A DNA stretch of 64,000 nucleotides from contig OX243825.1 of assembly GCA_945859605.1 (NCBI GenBank), positions 15,933,784-15,997,783 on the forward strand, given 5' to 3'. The DNA comes from Lumbricus rubellus. Lineage: Eukaryota; Annelida; Clitellata; Crassiclitellata; Lumbricidae. Numbering within the stretch: position 1 is the first letter of the stretch; every line of letters starts with the position of its first letter. A program made the position numbers and the translations under genes. The notes beneath the pieces are model-generated. The model searched no databases. It saw nothing but the letters and a program-made list of their open reading frames with translations, and had not been told where the DNA came from. Of this stretch, positions 33,088 through 61,949 are shown in pieces.

Positions 33088-33296
33088 GCACTTGTTATAG
33101 CGCCCCTTCAAGTTCTCTTTACTCAGAGGCGCTCCCGAATGTAGCGCGGACACTGCATCGGAGTTTCACGCCGAAGCGCTGTCAGAGCAATTGTGAGTGA
33201 AGGACTTGCCCAAGGTCCTTACGCGGCGAGGTGAATTCGAACCTCGAACCCTCCGGCTCCAAGGCAACGACGCCACCACTACACCACCGCACCCCC
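33088..33296 (-). mobile_element. tRNA-derived SINE, copy 5, in the PHTF 5' flank
   Basis: TTATAGCGCCCCTTCAAG at its 3' end (plus-strand left) and CTACACCACCGCACCC at its head. It ends 184 bp before the PHTF start codon, so it may lie in the promoter or an upstream intron. Confidence 0.8.
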
Positions 33297-33479
33297 ACAA
33301 CTATGCCATATAAACTACTTCGAATCATGTTTAAGTTGATAGTGTTGCAATAGAACTTTCTAGATCTCATATTTTCTTTATTTCAGACCACATAAAGATC
33401 TCGTTTTTATCCGAAGCATCTCGTTTTCATTCATCTTCCGCATGATTCATCTTGAACGTTCAATATTTATGTCTGAACA

Positions 33480-49615
<16,136 letters not shown>

Positions 49616-49678
49616 CCCTTTAATGCCGGAGGGTATAGGATTTCCCATACCATTTACTACCAGCTCGGCATTAAAGGG
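49616..49678. mobile_element. 63-bp micro-MITE abutting the PHTF stop codon
   Basis: CCCTTTAATGCCGG ... CTCGGCATTAAAGGG. The left TTAA (49612-49615) includes the PHTF TAA; the right site reads TTTT, one step decayed. It is the inverse of the 40275-40337 copy. Confidence 0.75.
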
Positions 49679-49934
49679 TTTTTAATATGCACAGCTGAAG
49701 ATAATAGCACAGACTGGGGTCACACTGCAAACTTTAGGAGGAGATCTGATAGATTTAATTAACGAAAAGCATAATACTTACACCGAGACAGTCGTGCAAA
49801 GGTGGCTATCATAATGAAATCGTTAGGATTTACACCAAATTGCTGACTGCCAAGTCACTGTTGAAAGGTTCTTAACATTTTATTGTCTCCCATGTACATC
49901 ATATAGTGCAAGGATACAGGGATATGTATTGTAT

Positions 49935-50320
49935 TGTAGGAGAAGGAGGGTTGAGACCATAGATGTTCAATGGTGTAAATATTTGTAACAGAAGTGTTCA
50001 GATTTACACCGGTGTAAAGATTGTAGGAAATGGTTAAGATCGTAGATGTGCACTGGTGTAGATATTGTAGGAGAAGGGTTAAAATTTGCACTAGTGCAAA
50101 TATTTTAGGAGAAGGGTTAAAACTTTGGTCAGTACAAAGATTGTAGGAAAATATTTAAGATCACAGATTTTACACCGTTGTGTAAGTATTGTAGGAGAAT
50201 GGTTAAAATTTACACACCGGTGTAAATATTGTAGGAGAAGGGTTAAGGTTTACACCAGTGCAACAAAGATTGTAGTAGAAGGGTTAAGATTGTAATGCAA
50301 CGATTAAAATTAGATCTGAA
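49935..50320. repeat. ~45-bp minisatellite (TTACACCGGTGTAAA ... GGAGAAGGGTTAA)
   Basis: About eight diverged units, each joining a palindromic TTTACACCRGTGTAAA to ATTGTAGGAGAAGGGTTAAG. The palindrome in every unit can form a hairpin. Confidence 0.8.
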
Positions 50321-50454
50321 TTAAAGACTTGACGAGGAATAATTTGACATGAAAAAGCTGGAATATTCTCCACGTTTATGTGATCGTCCATAATCATTCC
50401 AATTCTGATAAATGACTTTCTCGTGTCGCTTAGGATCTGTTCCATTTAACTTTA

Positions 50455-50562
50455 ACTTAAGTAATTCACTTCTGAACTCTAACTTAAGTAATCCACTTCT
50501 GAACTTTAACTTAAGTAATCCACTTCTGAACTTTAACTTAAGTAATCCACTTCTGAACCGCT
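50455..50562. repeat. 27-bp minisatellite, four units
   Basis: Unit CTTTAACTTAAGTAATCCA plus CTTCTGAA, with unit starts at 50468, 50495, 50522 and 50549. It is open in one frame only because 27 is a multiple of three. Confidence 0.9.
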
Positions 50563-50672
50563 GACTGACTCCCAAGTCGGAAGTGGAAATTGTCTGCTCG
50601 TTTTTTATATCGACTGTTGGGTATTATTAGCATGCAGCTGGGCTCTACTGCAGAATAGTTGAAGCGCTAGTT

Positions 50673-50937
50673 CATAGGCGTACGAGGCGGGGGTCTAGAG
50701 GGGCAATTGGCCCCAAATTTCGGGCAAGTCTGTTTTTTCGGGCAAGCAGACCCGGGAAAATATGAAAACAATTGTATTTTTCACGACATATTGGAACCCG
50801 ACAACTAAAAAAGGTTGTCAACTTTTTTGTCTGGGAAAGGGAAAATAGTATTTCCCACCACGAGCTTTGTTTTTCGGGCAGCAGAAGTAAGATATTTGCC
50901 CCCCTCCCCCACTGCTGAAATCTCCCGTACGCCTATG
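50673..50937. mobile_element. hAT-like MITE, CATAGGCGTACGAGG family
   Basis: CATAGGCGTACGAGG / CCCGTACGCCTATG with the perfect 8-bp duplication CGCTAGTT at 50665-50672 and 50938-50945. The interior has CCGACAACTAAAAAAGGTTG then TCAACTTTTTTG. Confidence 0.92.
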
Positions 50938-51249
50938 CGCTAGTTTACTATGTTTTATTATTCAAGCGAACATATTTCATGCTTTTTACATGTACTGTGT
51001 CATGTCTATTCGCCATGAATTGTTGTTTTCTAACCTATACAGGTTTTTGTCTGCTGTAACGGGCTATTAAAATGGTTTTCATGATGATTCACATTGAATG
51101 CAGCTTGTAGGGCGTGCAGAGAATGATATGCTTGATGCTTTAGCTGCAAGAGTGTACCAATGCAGGGCTGCTGAGGAGAGGGTTCATGGCAGAGGGGCAA
51201 ATGCCCAGGGCCCACCGAATTTTAGGGTCCCGGACTAAGTAGTTATATG

Positions 51250-51400
51250 CAAGTAAGTATTTTCTTTATTACTCCTCTTGCAAACTCACACTGGGACATA
51301 GAACATCATCATAATGCATCGAAGTAATAATAGGTAATAAAAAAGTACAAATTAAAATCATAAGTTAATTATAATATAATTATTAAACTATTATTGTCAA
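51250..51400 (-). repeat. (TAAG)-tailed LINE-like 3' fragment
   Basis: GCAAGTAAGTATTTTC, TTTATTACTCCTCTTGC. Second copy of the 44046-44165 sequence. Confidence 0.6.
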
Positions 51401-52299
51401 ACAAGTTAACTACCGGTATATGGTATTCTGTTGATAAATCCCTTTCCAATCAACGAATCACATCGTGGTATCTCTAGATTAGGCCTATGTGAGCGGGGCC
51501 TCAGAGAGTAACCAGTTATATACACGCTCAGGTGGAAGAAGATAGTGTAGAAAGTTTATGAATGCCTTTTTACATAATAATTTTTTTATGGTATTGCAAA
51601 GGAAATTAACTACAATCAGTTTAAATTCCAAGTTAACTGGATAAAATCACATTGTATATTTAAATATAAAATTGTAAGTCATACCTGTAGGCTACTTTTA
51701 TCACATCCCCTAATTAACTAAGGAATAGCTACGATAGATGTACATCACAATGATTTGATGAAAAAGGCATTTATAAGTAAAAGCAGATGATTCGAGTTTA
51801 TAGTCACAGATAGCATAATTATAATACTGCAAGTTATCATGTGGCCAAAATTTAATGCTCATTAGTTCGTCTCTTCAAGCTTCCCCTTAAAAACTTTTAC
51901 GTGTAGTCTCCTATTTTGTCCTAGAGGAACACCCACTTGGTGAGTTTATTTAGATTGCTGTCTAGTTATCTGTGGCATGTGCGTGATCTCCCCCTATGTA
52001 TACTCACCGCGCGCCCAGGCATTCTGCTTAATCTTAAGCGATAGATATTTAAAGGTATCGAATGTGTCGCACTCAAACAATATAAGATGTCGCACTTGTC
52101 ACCGTATTGGATGTCGCTTATATGCTTCATTAATGTATATATATATGCTATTATATTATATATATAGGCCCTATATATGGGATAGGCCTACAGTCGGCTA
52201 TTAGACTTTATATTAAGCATTGAGTTGTACCGCTTATTTAGGAATGTAGGTCTGCATTCTGTATACAATATGAGACACGTATACGTATACAATTCATTT

Positions 52300-52500
52300 A
52301 TTCATTTCAGGAATTCATATAATATATGAATTCCTGAAACCATATTATGGTCTCTTCAAGAAGCTATCTCAGAGGCTCTTCCAGTCCAACCCCGGTGATA
52401 CAAAAAGGTTCTAAGCAGCTGTCAGACACCAATAACTTAAGTCAACTCTATAAGGAGACTATTCCAGACTGATAAGGCTATTATATTAAAATTTAACCAT
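52300..52500 (-). mobile_element. SINE with a palindromised tail
   Basis: TCTCTTCAAGAAGCTATC, CTCAGAGGCTCTTCCAG, then a body with GGAGACTATTCCAGAC. Instead of the usual GAATTTATATAGCGCC, the tail is a 35-bp palindrome at 52305-52339 (TTTCAGGAATTCATATA and its inverse). Confidence 0.6.
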
Positions 52501-52838
52501 AAACATATGAGGCTGTTCACTCGGAGAAATTACATAGTACCCAGGGTGAGAAATGTCAAGGGGATTGGGTGGCCCAGAGTGGGTTCAACCTCGAGTCTTT
52601 CTTAATTAGGACCCACGATTGTGAGTTGTGATCATCTACCATAAACTGATGTGTAGACCAACTCTGTCACTGGTTGCACTCTGCTAGTGCCAGCCCCAAG
52701 CCTGGATAATGGAGGAGGGCGACACCAATCATATTTGGTATGGCAGTTTCGTTAAACGGCAACGAGATGACTTGTAGACCTGCGTTTCCTGCAGGGTCAT
52801 AATATTATAAGCTTACTAGACAATTTAGACATTGGCCC

Positions 52839-53020
52839 CAGGGCTGTTTTTATAAGGAATTTTTAGAACTGCACATTGCACAACCCCTTCTTTTCCTTCC
52901 CATCCTCCATCGTAAATTAGTTCCAATCGAAGGACAATGACCATTTTTGCTAGTTTTAACTGCACAGAAGTGCTTCTACAACTGCACAAATCCATTCAAC
53001 TGCACGTTAAAAAAGCCCTG
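52839..53020. mobile_element. hAT-like MITE, CAGGGCTGTTTTTAAGG family, copy 3
   Basis: CAGGGCTGTTTTTATAAGG / GTTAAAAAAGCCCTG with the perfect duplication ATTGGCCC at 52831-52838 and 53021-53028. Confidence 0.92.
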
Positions 53021-54174
53021 ATTGGCCCTGCATCACCAAATACAAAGCAGAGACTGTAAAAGCGGAAATGCAAAAGTTCATCTGATATAATTATTTAATT
53101 AATATGTTCGTGATCTGATTCACTGCCCACTGCCCACTGTCTAGAGATCTGGACCCTGTACACTTTGTTCATGTCCGAAATTCCTGTCCACTTCCCTAGC
53201 TCTGTCCTCGTTTCTTATTCCAAATGCCCCTAAACTAATTAAGTGCGTATTCGTTTGCGTCTGGTATTCTTCCAGATTGAACGAGTCACCTTTTAATAAG
53301 AAATCGTCATATTCCTCATAATTATCAAGTTAGGCCTACTTTGTCCACAATCGTCATCATCACTGAGCTTATTATTCTATTATAGCCATAGAATTATTGA
53401 TTTCTTAATTAATTTTCAATGCGAGCAATGAGTTACGAAATCAGCGTCAATGAACTTGCATCTCTATCATTCTCTTCATGAATAGATTATATGGGCTATA
53501 GGCCTATATATAGGCTACATAATGTTATTTTGAATTTATGATGATTGCAAATGGATTAAGCTTATGGAGTCAAATCGATGACTACTGGATTACTGTGTAG
53601 CGAAGAAAGATCCTATATATGTTTACGACATTAAAATTTAAAGATGGAGTCGGTCATGATATAGGCCTACTTGGTCTCCTCTTCTTCCCGGAAATAGACA
53701 ATTCGCAGCCGTCCATATACGAATGGTCCTATTCATAGATCTATGGAACCTGTACTTTATGAGCAGGAGTCAGCAATTAAAATTTATTATTATTAAATTA
53801 ACCTTGGCTCGTGTACGCATGCGTCTGATTTATGACAATGCCCACGTCTTTGGGCTCACGCTTAGTCTATCTGCAATTATAGGCTAAGCTATAATTATAG
53901 GGTCTAATAGCACACACTGATAGCTCTACTTTAAATGGTTTGCAACTGACTATAGTCTATTACTCAAATTATTTGAGAAGGCCTATTAATAAAGAAAGTC
54001 GGCCTAATTGCGCTTCTCAGCGGTTCGACCTACAAGAGGCACATTAGAAATTCTCAATGACAATAGCCTATAATAGACCTCTAGCCTCTAGGGGAATAAG
54101 CTTATACAGTGAACGCAAAATCTTATTAAGGCTTTATTTATTTAATTCTCTCCGTTGATATAGGGCCTATAGGC
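53021..54174. other. Gene-free AT-rich stretch
   Basis: I see no gene, RNA or element with definable ends; several TAGGCCTATA blocks occur at 53480-53515 and 54160-54175. Confidence 0.5.
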
Positions 54175-54375
54175 CTAGCGCCCCTTCAAGCTCTCGGCTC
54201 AGAGGCGCTCCCGACTGCAGCGCGGACACTGCAACGGAATTTCACGTCGAAGCGCACGAGCAACTGCAAGGTAAGGACTTAGGCTCAAGATCCCTACACA
54301 GCGGCTTGAGATGGATTCGAACCAGAAATCCTTCGGCTCCAAAGGCATCGAACACCACCACTACACCACCCCCTA
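54175..54375 (-). mobile_element. tRNA-derived SINE, copy 6
   Basis: CCTAGCGCCCCTTCAAGC, CAGAGGCGCTCCCGACTGC, GGATTCGAACC, CCACTACACCACCCCC: the full inverted SINE with complete 3' and 5' ends. Confidence 0.8.
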
Positions 54376-55278
54376 CCCCCACTTACTTAATTAGTTTGAA
54401 AATAGCATATTTTTTATAGATCTGCTACTTGCGCCCCCTAGGCTCTAGCCAGCTCTACTGAATAGACTACCGGTAGCCTATATAATTTTATTATAGGTCT
54501 ATATTTAAAAGCTTCTATGAAAAATATCCACGTCCTTAATTTTTGCTTTACGTCTTTCATGCTCTAGCTGAAAATGTAACCATTACCATTAAGTTTTGCA
54601 CCTTTTGAAACGAATATCTGCTGGCACCCTTGCTTGAGCTGCAGGCGAATATGGAAGTTTTGAATATGATCTTTAAGTTTTCATTCTGCAACTTGGTCCA
54701 ACCGCCGCAGATCACTCAAACTTTGTTTTAGAATGGATTGTAACTGATCATAAAATACCACAAACTACCACGTAATCTTATCAGCAGGCCTTAATTTAGC
54801 TGACTCAGTTAGGCAGCGTTTTATATGATAGCCTAACTATAGGCCTACATGCATCCTAAATATGAAACCACCCCACCCGCCATCTCGCCCCGAAGCACTG
54901 ATGACCAGAAGGCTTGCGTTTGAATATGGTGCGCGCCAATCCCAGATCTCCACGTAGGCGAGGACCGTTTGTATAGCCTACCCCGGACCGGAAATTCTTA
55001 TGTAACGTCGTTGTACATGTTTTTGAACGATAATCGGGGGTTCTGCAAATTTCACATCTTTGTACAAACAAAAGCCATTAAATTAATTACATTTATGAAG
55101 AAGAACAGTAATGTTTGCAAAGTAAAAACTTGCCTTTGGATATTCAGAACATTAGCTTTAGAAACGGAATATTTTAAGTGGGGCGACATCTATGGCTGAA
55201 AGTGTAATGGACGTAGGACATGTACGAAATGTTCGCGGGATTCCAGTCCTGCAATAGAAAGTCCTTGAATGTAGGACC

Positions 55279-55550
55279 CAGGGGCGGACATAGAAATTTT
55301 CGAAGGGGGCCAAAATTTTGGTGATCGGGGCCAGAGAAATCTGATGACCTTTTTTAGTCATCTGGTTGTAATCTCTTGGGAATATTCTATGACCTCTCTA
55401 GTAATCACATTGCTACTTTTTCTCTCTCACCTTATCCCAATGCATTGATTTAAAACTTATTGAAACCAAATGGGGGGCCACGTCCTATGCACTTTGAAAA
55501 TGGGTGGGGGTGCCATGGCCGGATTCGCCAACGGCCTGGATCCGCCTCTG
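55279..55550. mobile_element. hAT-like MITE, CAGGGGCGGA family
   Basis: CAGGGGCGGACATAG / CCTGGATCCGCCTCTG with flanks GTAGGACC (55271-55278) and GTGGGACC (55551-55558), 7 of 8. One module, GATGACCTTTTTTAGTCATC. Confidence 0.87.
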
Positions 55551-56530
55551 GTGGGACCTATAGTCCTATACCTATTTATAGACTAACCTCGTGACCTTAC
55601 CGCTAAATTTATGTAGCGCCAGGACATTTACGAAATTCCCATTTAGGCCTACATTGACGAAGGATGTATACACGAGAGGCCCCCTTACTGGGTGTTCGCA
55701 TTAATTGCGCACACAATACAAATATAGCTAAATGTGCGACAGTGCATGATAGCAGTCACAGGCTGCCTATGTAACATTCATGTGGGATCTCGTACCGACG
55801 ATTAGGACAAAGCTTAAATAGGAGTCTGGCATATACGCCATAGCGGCATGTACATTTGATCTCGTAGATTAAATCTAGTATTCAAAAGTGTACAGTAGAG
55901 CGCATACTGTGATTCGTATCCGAGTTTATAGGTTTGGTATTGGCCTATACGAGGCAGACATATTTTAGATTTCTGGCCATACATATTATATATATATATT
56001 TGTGTGTGTCATATATATAATATATATATATTATATATATTATATATATATGCTTGAATCTGGTACTTTGTTGTGACATTTTATAGGTGGAAATGTGTGG
56101 CCCGACGCTCTGCTCTGGCTTATCGTCGCGAATGACAATTTCCAGATCGCGTCGGAATTATGATGGCGTCCTATATAAACCGATATCGTTATGGAACCAC
56201 CTCGCCCCACCCCACCCCACCCACTCACCCAAATCTCCACCATCACCACCACCACATGTATAGGCGCATGCAGCCGTATAGATATATGCGTAATACAAAT
56301 ATATATTAATACAAATATGTAACATATAAATAATTCAAAGTAGATATTAAAATATATTTATACTGTATGTATATCAATATAACGACATACTTCGTATTAT
56401 TAATATATCTCATATATATACATATGAATATATATATATTATATATAGAAGAATATACATTAATTAAGGCCGTATTATAGCCTCTATATGCGGGCTGTGC
56501 TATGTACGCAGTATTATAGAGAAAAGGATG
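55551..56530. repeat. AT-rich stretch with (TA)n/(TATATT)n runs
   Basis: TATATATATA-rich blocks at 55985-56050 and 56290-56460; otherwise no gene recognised. Confidence 0.6.
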
Positions 56531-56531
56531 C

Positions 56532-56777
56532 TTAGATTGAGTGTACAATAGTTACTAACTTCTGCCACTGCTGCTGCTGCTGCTGCTGACGTAAAGTGTT
56601 AGCATCTCGCGCTGTCTCCTCCTCCTCCTCCTTCTCCTCCTCCTCCTCCTCCTCCTCCTCCTCCTCCTCCTCCTCCTCCTCCTCCCTCAGTGCCACACGT
56701 GGCGGTATAATTCCATTAGTACTTCCAAGCTCAGCAGCCGCACCAACCTCCATCATCGCCATCGCGTCCTGCGTCAC
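56532..56777 (-). other. Possible first coding exon, acidic then poly-Gln (unproven)
   Basis: On the minus strand an open segment from an ATG near 56756 or 56777 reads EVGAAAELGSTNGIIPPRVA, then a Glu run from (GAG)n, TARDANTLR, a Gln run from (CAG)n, and WQK. GAA/GTTAGT could be a donor. The upstream 56780-57010 is CpG-richer than its surroundings. Both homopolymer runs are microsatellites, so the open frame may be chance. I recognise no protein family and no second exon. Confidence 0.2.
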
Positions 56778-57429
56778 AAATGTCTGATGGTGGTCAACTT
56801 CGGACTTATATTAAATACACGTATACACAGTTAGCGCTGCGTTGACGAGACAGCACGCGGCCATCTGTCGTCGACCGGGAACACTAGACGACCCACTGCA
56901 GTGAGGACACATTATACTTCGGACTGGAGCACCGCCGAGTAGCGCACACTGTATGTATATACCATCACCGCGGCGGTATCAACAACCAACGCTTTGTTTC
57001 AATCAGCTCACTTCAAATCGAGGATAAACAGCCAATGAAAGGTTTTGGTTAGTATACCCAAGTTTTCTTCTTCTGCTTAAAACTTAAAGAGGACAGTCTG
57101 AATCTACTCTGTCTCCAACTCCCTAGGGGGTGGGTGGGTGGGGAGATCCCCTCCCTACTCAGTCTAGTCTCCCTCCTCGTTTGGTTGAATTGTTTTTCCC
57201 CACCCCCACACACCGAATCTTCGCCTCATTCACTTCTGATCTTCATTCTCTTTCTTTTATTTGTATGTTCCGCTTTTCGGAGGCTTTTCCGTATTGTATG
57301 CACCCCACTACATTTTAGCTTTCTCGTCCAACTCCTTATCGGAATCTTTTTCCTCTTCTTTTCTCTTTTTTCTTCTCTTATTTCTTTTGCACCTTCTTTC
57401 CATTTTTAAGACAAGCCTCTTGCTTTTCG

Positions 57430-57890
57430 TCACCACCATTTTATTAGTCTCTTTCCCCCTTCTCCTCAGAGTTCTTCTCTTTTTTCGCCATTCTTCTTCT
57501 CCTACTCCTTCTTCTTTTCCTCCTCCTCCTCCTCCTCCTCCTCCTCCTCCTCCTCCTCCTCTTCCTCTTTCTCTTCTTTCACTTTCTATTACTCTTACTC
57601 CTCCTCTTTCTCTTCTTTCTCCTCCTCCTTCTCTTCCTCCTACTCCTCATTGTTTTCCTCCTTCTCTGTTGCTCCTCCTTCTCCTCTTTCTCATCCTTCT
57701 TTTCCTCATTCTCTCGCTCCATCCTCTTCATCCTCCTACTTCCAATCTTTTCTCTTCGTCTCTGCCTCTACACATTCCTCATCCTTCTTCTCTTCTCTGT
57801 CCACCACCATCTGACCATCTTGCACCATCTTTTTCATTCTTCTCCTCCTCCTCCTCTCCTCTTCATCCTCCTCCTCCTCCCGCCACTTCT
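57430..57890. repeat. CT-rich tract with (CTC)n
   Basis: Nearly pure pyrimidine on the plus strand with a (CTC)n core at 57519-57560. The long proline/serine/leucine frame across it is an artefact. Confidence 0.9.
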
Positions 57891-58414
57891 CGCTCAGTTA
57901 CCGTTTTCATGGATCGAAGAATTCCAGCGACACCGAATCGAGTAAATAGCCCGGGGCCACGTATATATTGTTTAGGGGAGACGACAATACAGTCCCAGCC
58001 TCTGCCTCTGCCTCTACCCACTCCCCCCCCCCCACCCGCCACAGCGTCGGCCACCGCTGGATACTTTGTAGAGGCTGTCATTGAGACAAATAGACTGCGG
58101 GCCTGTCCGTCGATTAAACGCGCATAGACTGAGGTCCTGTACACATGATATTATTATTATTATTATGTGCTACCAGCATCTTCGTCTGCTTGCCTTAAGT
58201 TAGGCGAACCGGAAAGTGTCACCAGTGGTCGCATCAGTAGAATTTATTTCCAGCGACTTGAAATACATACAATGTATTATCGACGGTATTTGTGTTGAGC
58301 ATTTTTTGCGCCTTGTGCGCGCTATGGAGTTAGGATTGGCGGTCCGTTCGAATACAACGACTTAGGAGCCTATATGGTTCAGCTACAGGTAGGTGATATG
58401 TGTGCGTGAAGGAT
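57891..58414. other. Unassigned CpG-containing block
   Basis: 58020-58120 has several CpGs and a C run; (ATT)n at 58148-58165. No gene recognised. Confidence 0.4.
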
Positions 58415-59006
58415 ATGTATGGTATGTATGTATGTATGTATGTATGTATGTATGTATGTATGTATGTATGTATGTATGTATGTATGTATGTATGTATGTA
58501 TGTATGTATGTATGTATGTATGTATGTATGTATGTATGTATGTATGTATGTATGTATGTATGTATGTATGTATGTATGTATGTATGTATGTATGTATGTA
58601 TGTATGTATGTATGCATGTATATATGTATGTATGTATGTACGTATGTATGTATGTACGTATGTACGTATGTACGTATGTACGTATGTACGTATGTACGTA
58701 TGTATGGACGTGTGTACGTGTGTACGTGTGTACGTGTGTACGTGTGTACGTGTGTACGTGTGTACGTGTGTCCGTGTGTACGTGTGTACGTGTGTACGTG
58801 TGTACGTGTACGTGTACGTGTGTGCGTGTGTGCGTGTGTACGTGTGTACGTGTGTACGTGTGTCCGTGTGTACGTGTGTACGTGTGTACGTGTGTACGTG
58901 TGTGTGTGTACGTATGTACGTATACGTATGTACGTATGTATGTATGTATGTATGTATGTATGTATGTACGTATGTATGTATGTATGTATGTATGTATGTA
59001 TGTATG

Positions 59007-59037
<31 letters not shown>

Positions 59038-59120
59038 GTATGTATGTATGTATGTATGTATGTATGTATGTATGTATGTATGTATGTATGTATGCATGTA
59101 AGTATGCATATATGTACCGG
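58415..59120. repeat. (GTAT)n array with a (GTACGTGT)n core
   Basis: Outer GTAT tetranucleotides (58419-58640 and 58940-59115) enclose about 280 bases of GTACGTGT/GTACGTAT units, a higher-order structure of alternating purine-pyrimidine. Confidence 0.95.
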
Positions 59121-59936
59121 TATGTATGACTGTATGCATGTATGCACCACATACAACTCTGCTGTCGTCTAGTCAGAATATAGACTAGTAATCATGCATA
59201 CACCGACACAGTAACATTTATAGGCCAGGCTGCCAGCGTGCATTAGCATAGGTCTACACAACCTGTGAATTATTCTTACCTAGGCCTTGGCTTGCTTCAG
59301 TGCTGGAGTTTAAACAGTCGTCAATGAAGTCATTAAATTTGGCTCTCACATAATATTATAGACTGTGGTGAGAACCTATAAACAGTTCATTCACATTTCT
59401 AGATTCTTCTCTACATCATGGCGATGTGTATATAATACATTATAGGCCTACATACATACATTTTTCTTTTAAAAAGTCTCTGAGTATATGCCATTATAGC
59501 TCCTCATTTCCAGTTTATAACCCACCCCTTCTCCCTTAAAAATGTGTTTCGGACATGTATGCACTTTCTTACAACTTTCTTTATTTACTATATTATAGTC
59601 TAAATAGGTCACGGTCAAGTCACGTGACTCCTGTATTTCAGTAGCGCTATACTGTAGGCTACACTACAGATGGTCATCTGCCCACGCATAGGGGCAAGAG
59701 GGGGCACTTGCACGCCCTCAAAAATCGACACTAATTTTTCTAAATAGTAAACTTCTGGGTTTTTAGTCATTTTTTTCGCACTAAAATAGGCCTACCAACG
59801 ATATACAAAGTGAAATTCACGAATCGGCGTTTACAAATCTATATAAAAAATACACATGTTCTTAATTTTCTTATTTTGCATTTTTCAAGCTCTTGCTAAA
59901 ATCTAGTCATGATCATTGCCTGACCGGTGCCTTCTC
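59121..59936. other. Gene-free stretch
   Basis: No gene or definable element recognised. Confidence 0.45.
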
Positions 59937-60235
59937 AGTGGCGGATCCAGAACTGTTTCAAGAAGGGGGCGAAAATCGTATATCTTGGCCGGGAAAAAGG
60001 AAAATTTTCTTGACAAGTTCGAAAAATAGTGATGGGTCGTTGACGAAAAAAGTACTTTTCATCCACCAAAAAAGTTGATGACCTTTTTTTTAGTCATCCG
60101 CCAAATTTTTCGGAAAAATTATACCATTTCATCCGCCAAAAAAGTTGATGACCACCTTTTTTTTTTAGTTATCCGCCAAATATTTCGCGAAAATTCTACC
60201 ATTTCATCCGCCAAAAAAGTTGATGACCGTTCAGA
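59937..60235. mobile_element. Truncated hAT-like MITE with three modules
   Basis: CAGTGGCGGATCCAGAACTG at the left matches the inverse of the right end of the 444-792 element. Three ATCCGCCAAAAAAGTTGATG-ACC-TTTTTTAG units follow, but the right terminus is missing. Confidence 0.75.
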
Positions 60236-60694
60236 GATTATACTGACTATAGCCTGCTTGTAATGCAACTTTTCACAACTGCACAAATTATCAATAAATT
60301 ATACCAATGTAAAAAATTTCTAATTGCCTCAGGGAGACCTGCTCAAATCTTATTATCAGGCTTTATATTAAACCAAGACAGCAATTATAGCCAGGCTGCT
60401 TATGTCCATTTTCTGCTCCCGATAAACTTCCAGAATCTATAAGAAGGTTCATGGTCATCAGTATCGATCTTGTTTAAGGATTATGCGAGCCATGCATCAA
60501 AGATATCCCTAGACTCAGTCTATGGAGATTTGTGACACATGTGCCTTGAAACGAAGCTGCATGTGCTTATATGGGTGTTTGAACTAAACTATTACACTGG
60601 CAAGCACATTGCAATCGCAAGACCAACCTAAGGAAACTGGTTTCAAATAGAATGGATATAGGCATACAGAAGGAGAGAAAAGGTAGGCTTATAT

Positions 60695-60845
60695 GAGAGG
60701 AAAGAAGAGATATATAGAACGAGAGAGAGACAGACAAACAGACAGACAAAGAGACAGAGCGACAGAGACAGACAGAGACATATACAGAGACAGAGACAGA
60801 GGCAGAGAGACATAGACAGGGAATCAAAGACAGAGATACAGACAA
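60695..60845. repeat. (GACA)n/(GA)n tract
   Basis: GAGAGACAGACAAACAGACAGAC and similar. The 60236-60694 interval beside it is gene-free. Confidence 0.85.
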
Positions 60846-61430
60846 CAGCAGCTTTGCCCTCCTGCTTATATAGGGCTATATACTATATGGTTACTGTAGT
60901 CAACTCCGATTCGGCTTCTAACAATGTCTCATCTTCCCTTCTTTACAAAGACCACTCACCAAGCATGCAGTCTCTCTATTCTACAGTATACATACACGTA
61001 GGTGTCAATTTATCAAGGTCACACCTGGGACTATCCTCATGCAAGTGGAATTCTTCAGCTAAGTAAGCTATTCACCAGCTGAAGAATCTCAATAAATATT
61101 ATATTATATAATATTATATTTATGTAAAATATTATATATACTATATTACTATAATATATTATAATATATTATACATGTAATACACATGCATAGGCCCTAT
61201 ATTATATATAATATATATAGACAATAGGGTGTAGTAAAGCCAGTGTCCAGGGATGTCATAGGAAATCTGGGCTTTTAGACGTGTGCAAATTAAAGGGTTG
61301 TAAATACTGTAGTCTCTAGGCAGTATGTAAATTGTCTGTATACGCTGTCTGCCTACAGAGCACGTGTGCGCGCATTTCGATGATCCGAAGCGTGGCAGAC
61401 AGAGCAGAAACAAATGAGGCACATCGCAGA
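60846..61430. other. Gene-free AT-rich stretch
   Basis: Contains (TATA)-like palindromic runs at 61095-61225 and no recognisable gene. Confidence 0.45.
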
Positions 61431-61918
61431 GGTGTATGTATGTATGTATGTATGTATGTATGTATGTATGTATGTATGTATGTATGTATGTATGTATGTA
61501 TGTATGTATGTATGTATGTATGTATGTATGTATGTATGTATGTATGTATGTATGTATGTATGTATGTATGTATGTATGTATGTATGTATGTATGTATGTA
61601 TGTATGTATGTATGTATGTATGTATGTATGTATGTATGTATGTATGTATGTATGTATGTATGTATGTATGTATGTATGTATGTATGTATGTATGTATGTA
61701 TGTATGTATGTATGTATGTATGTATGTATGTATGTATGTATGTATGTATGTATGTATGTATGTATGTATGTATGTATGTATGTATGTATGTATGTATGTA
61801 TGTATGTATGTATGTATGTATGTATGTATGTATGTATGTATGTATGTATGTATGTATGTATGTATGTATGTATGTATGTATGTATGTATGTATGTATGTA
61901 TGTATGTATGTATGTGTT

Positions 61919-61949
<31 letters not shown>

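Noticed and set aside
49935..50562. CRISPR array
   Set aside because: Repeats are diverged and contiguous with no unique spacers, in a eukaryotic genome; they are minisatellites.
57261..58127. 288-residue Leu/Ser/Pro frame
   Set aside because: Pyrimidine-only microsatellite DNA; no domain, no splice context.
58330..59156. Long overlapping open frames of Met-Tyr-Val-Cys or His-Thr-Tyr-Ile repeats (also at 7866-8260, 61316-62424 and 63384-63833)
   Set aside because: They are translations of perfect tetranucleotide arrays, open in most frames and both strands.
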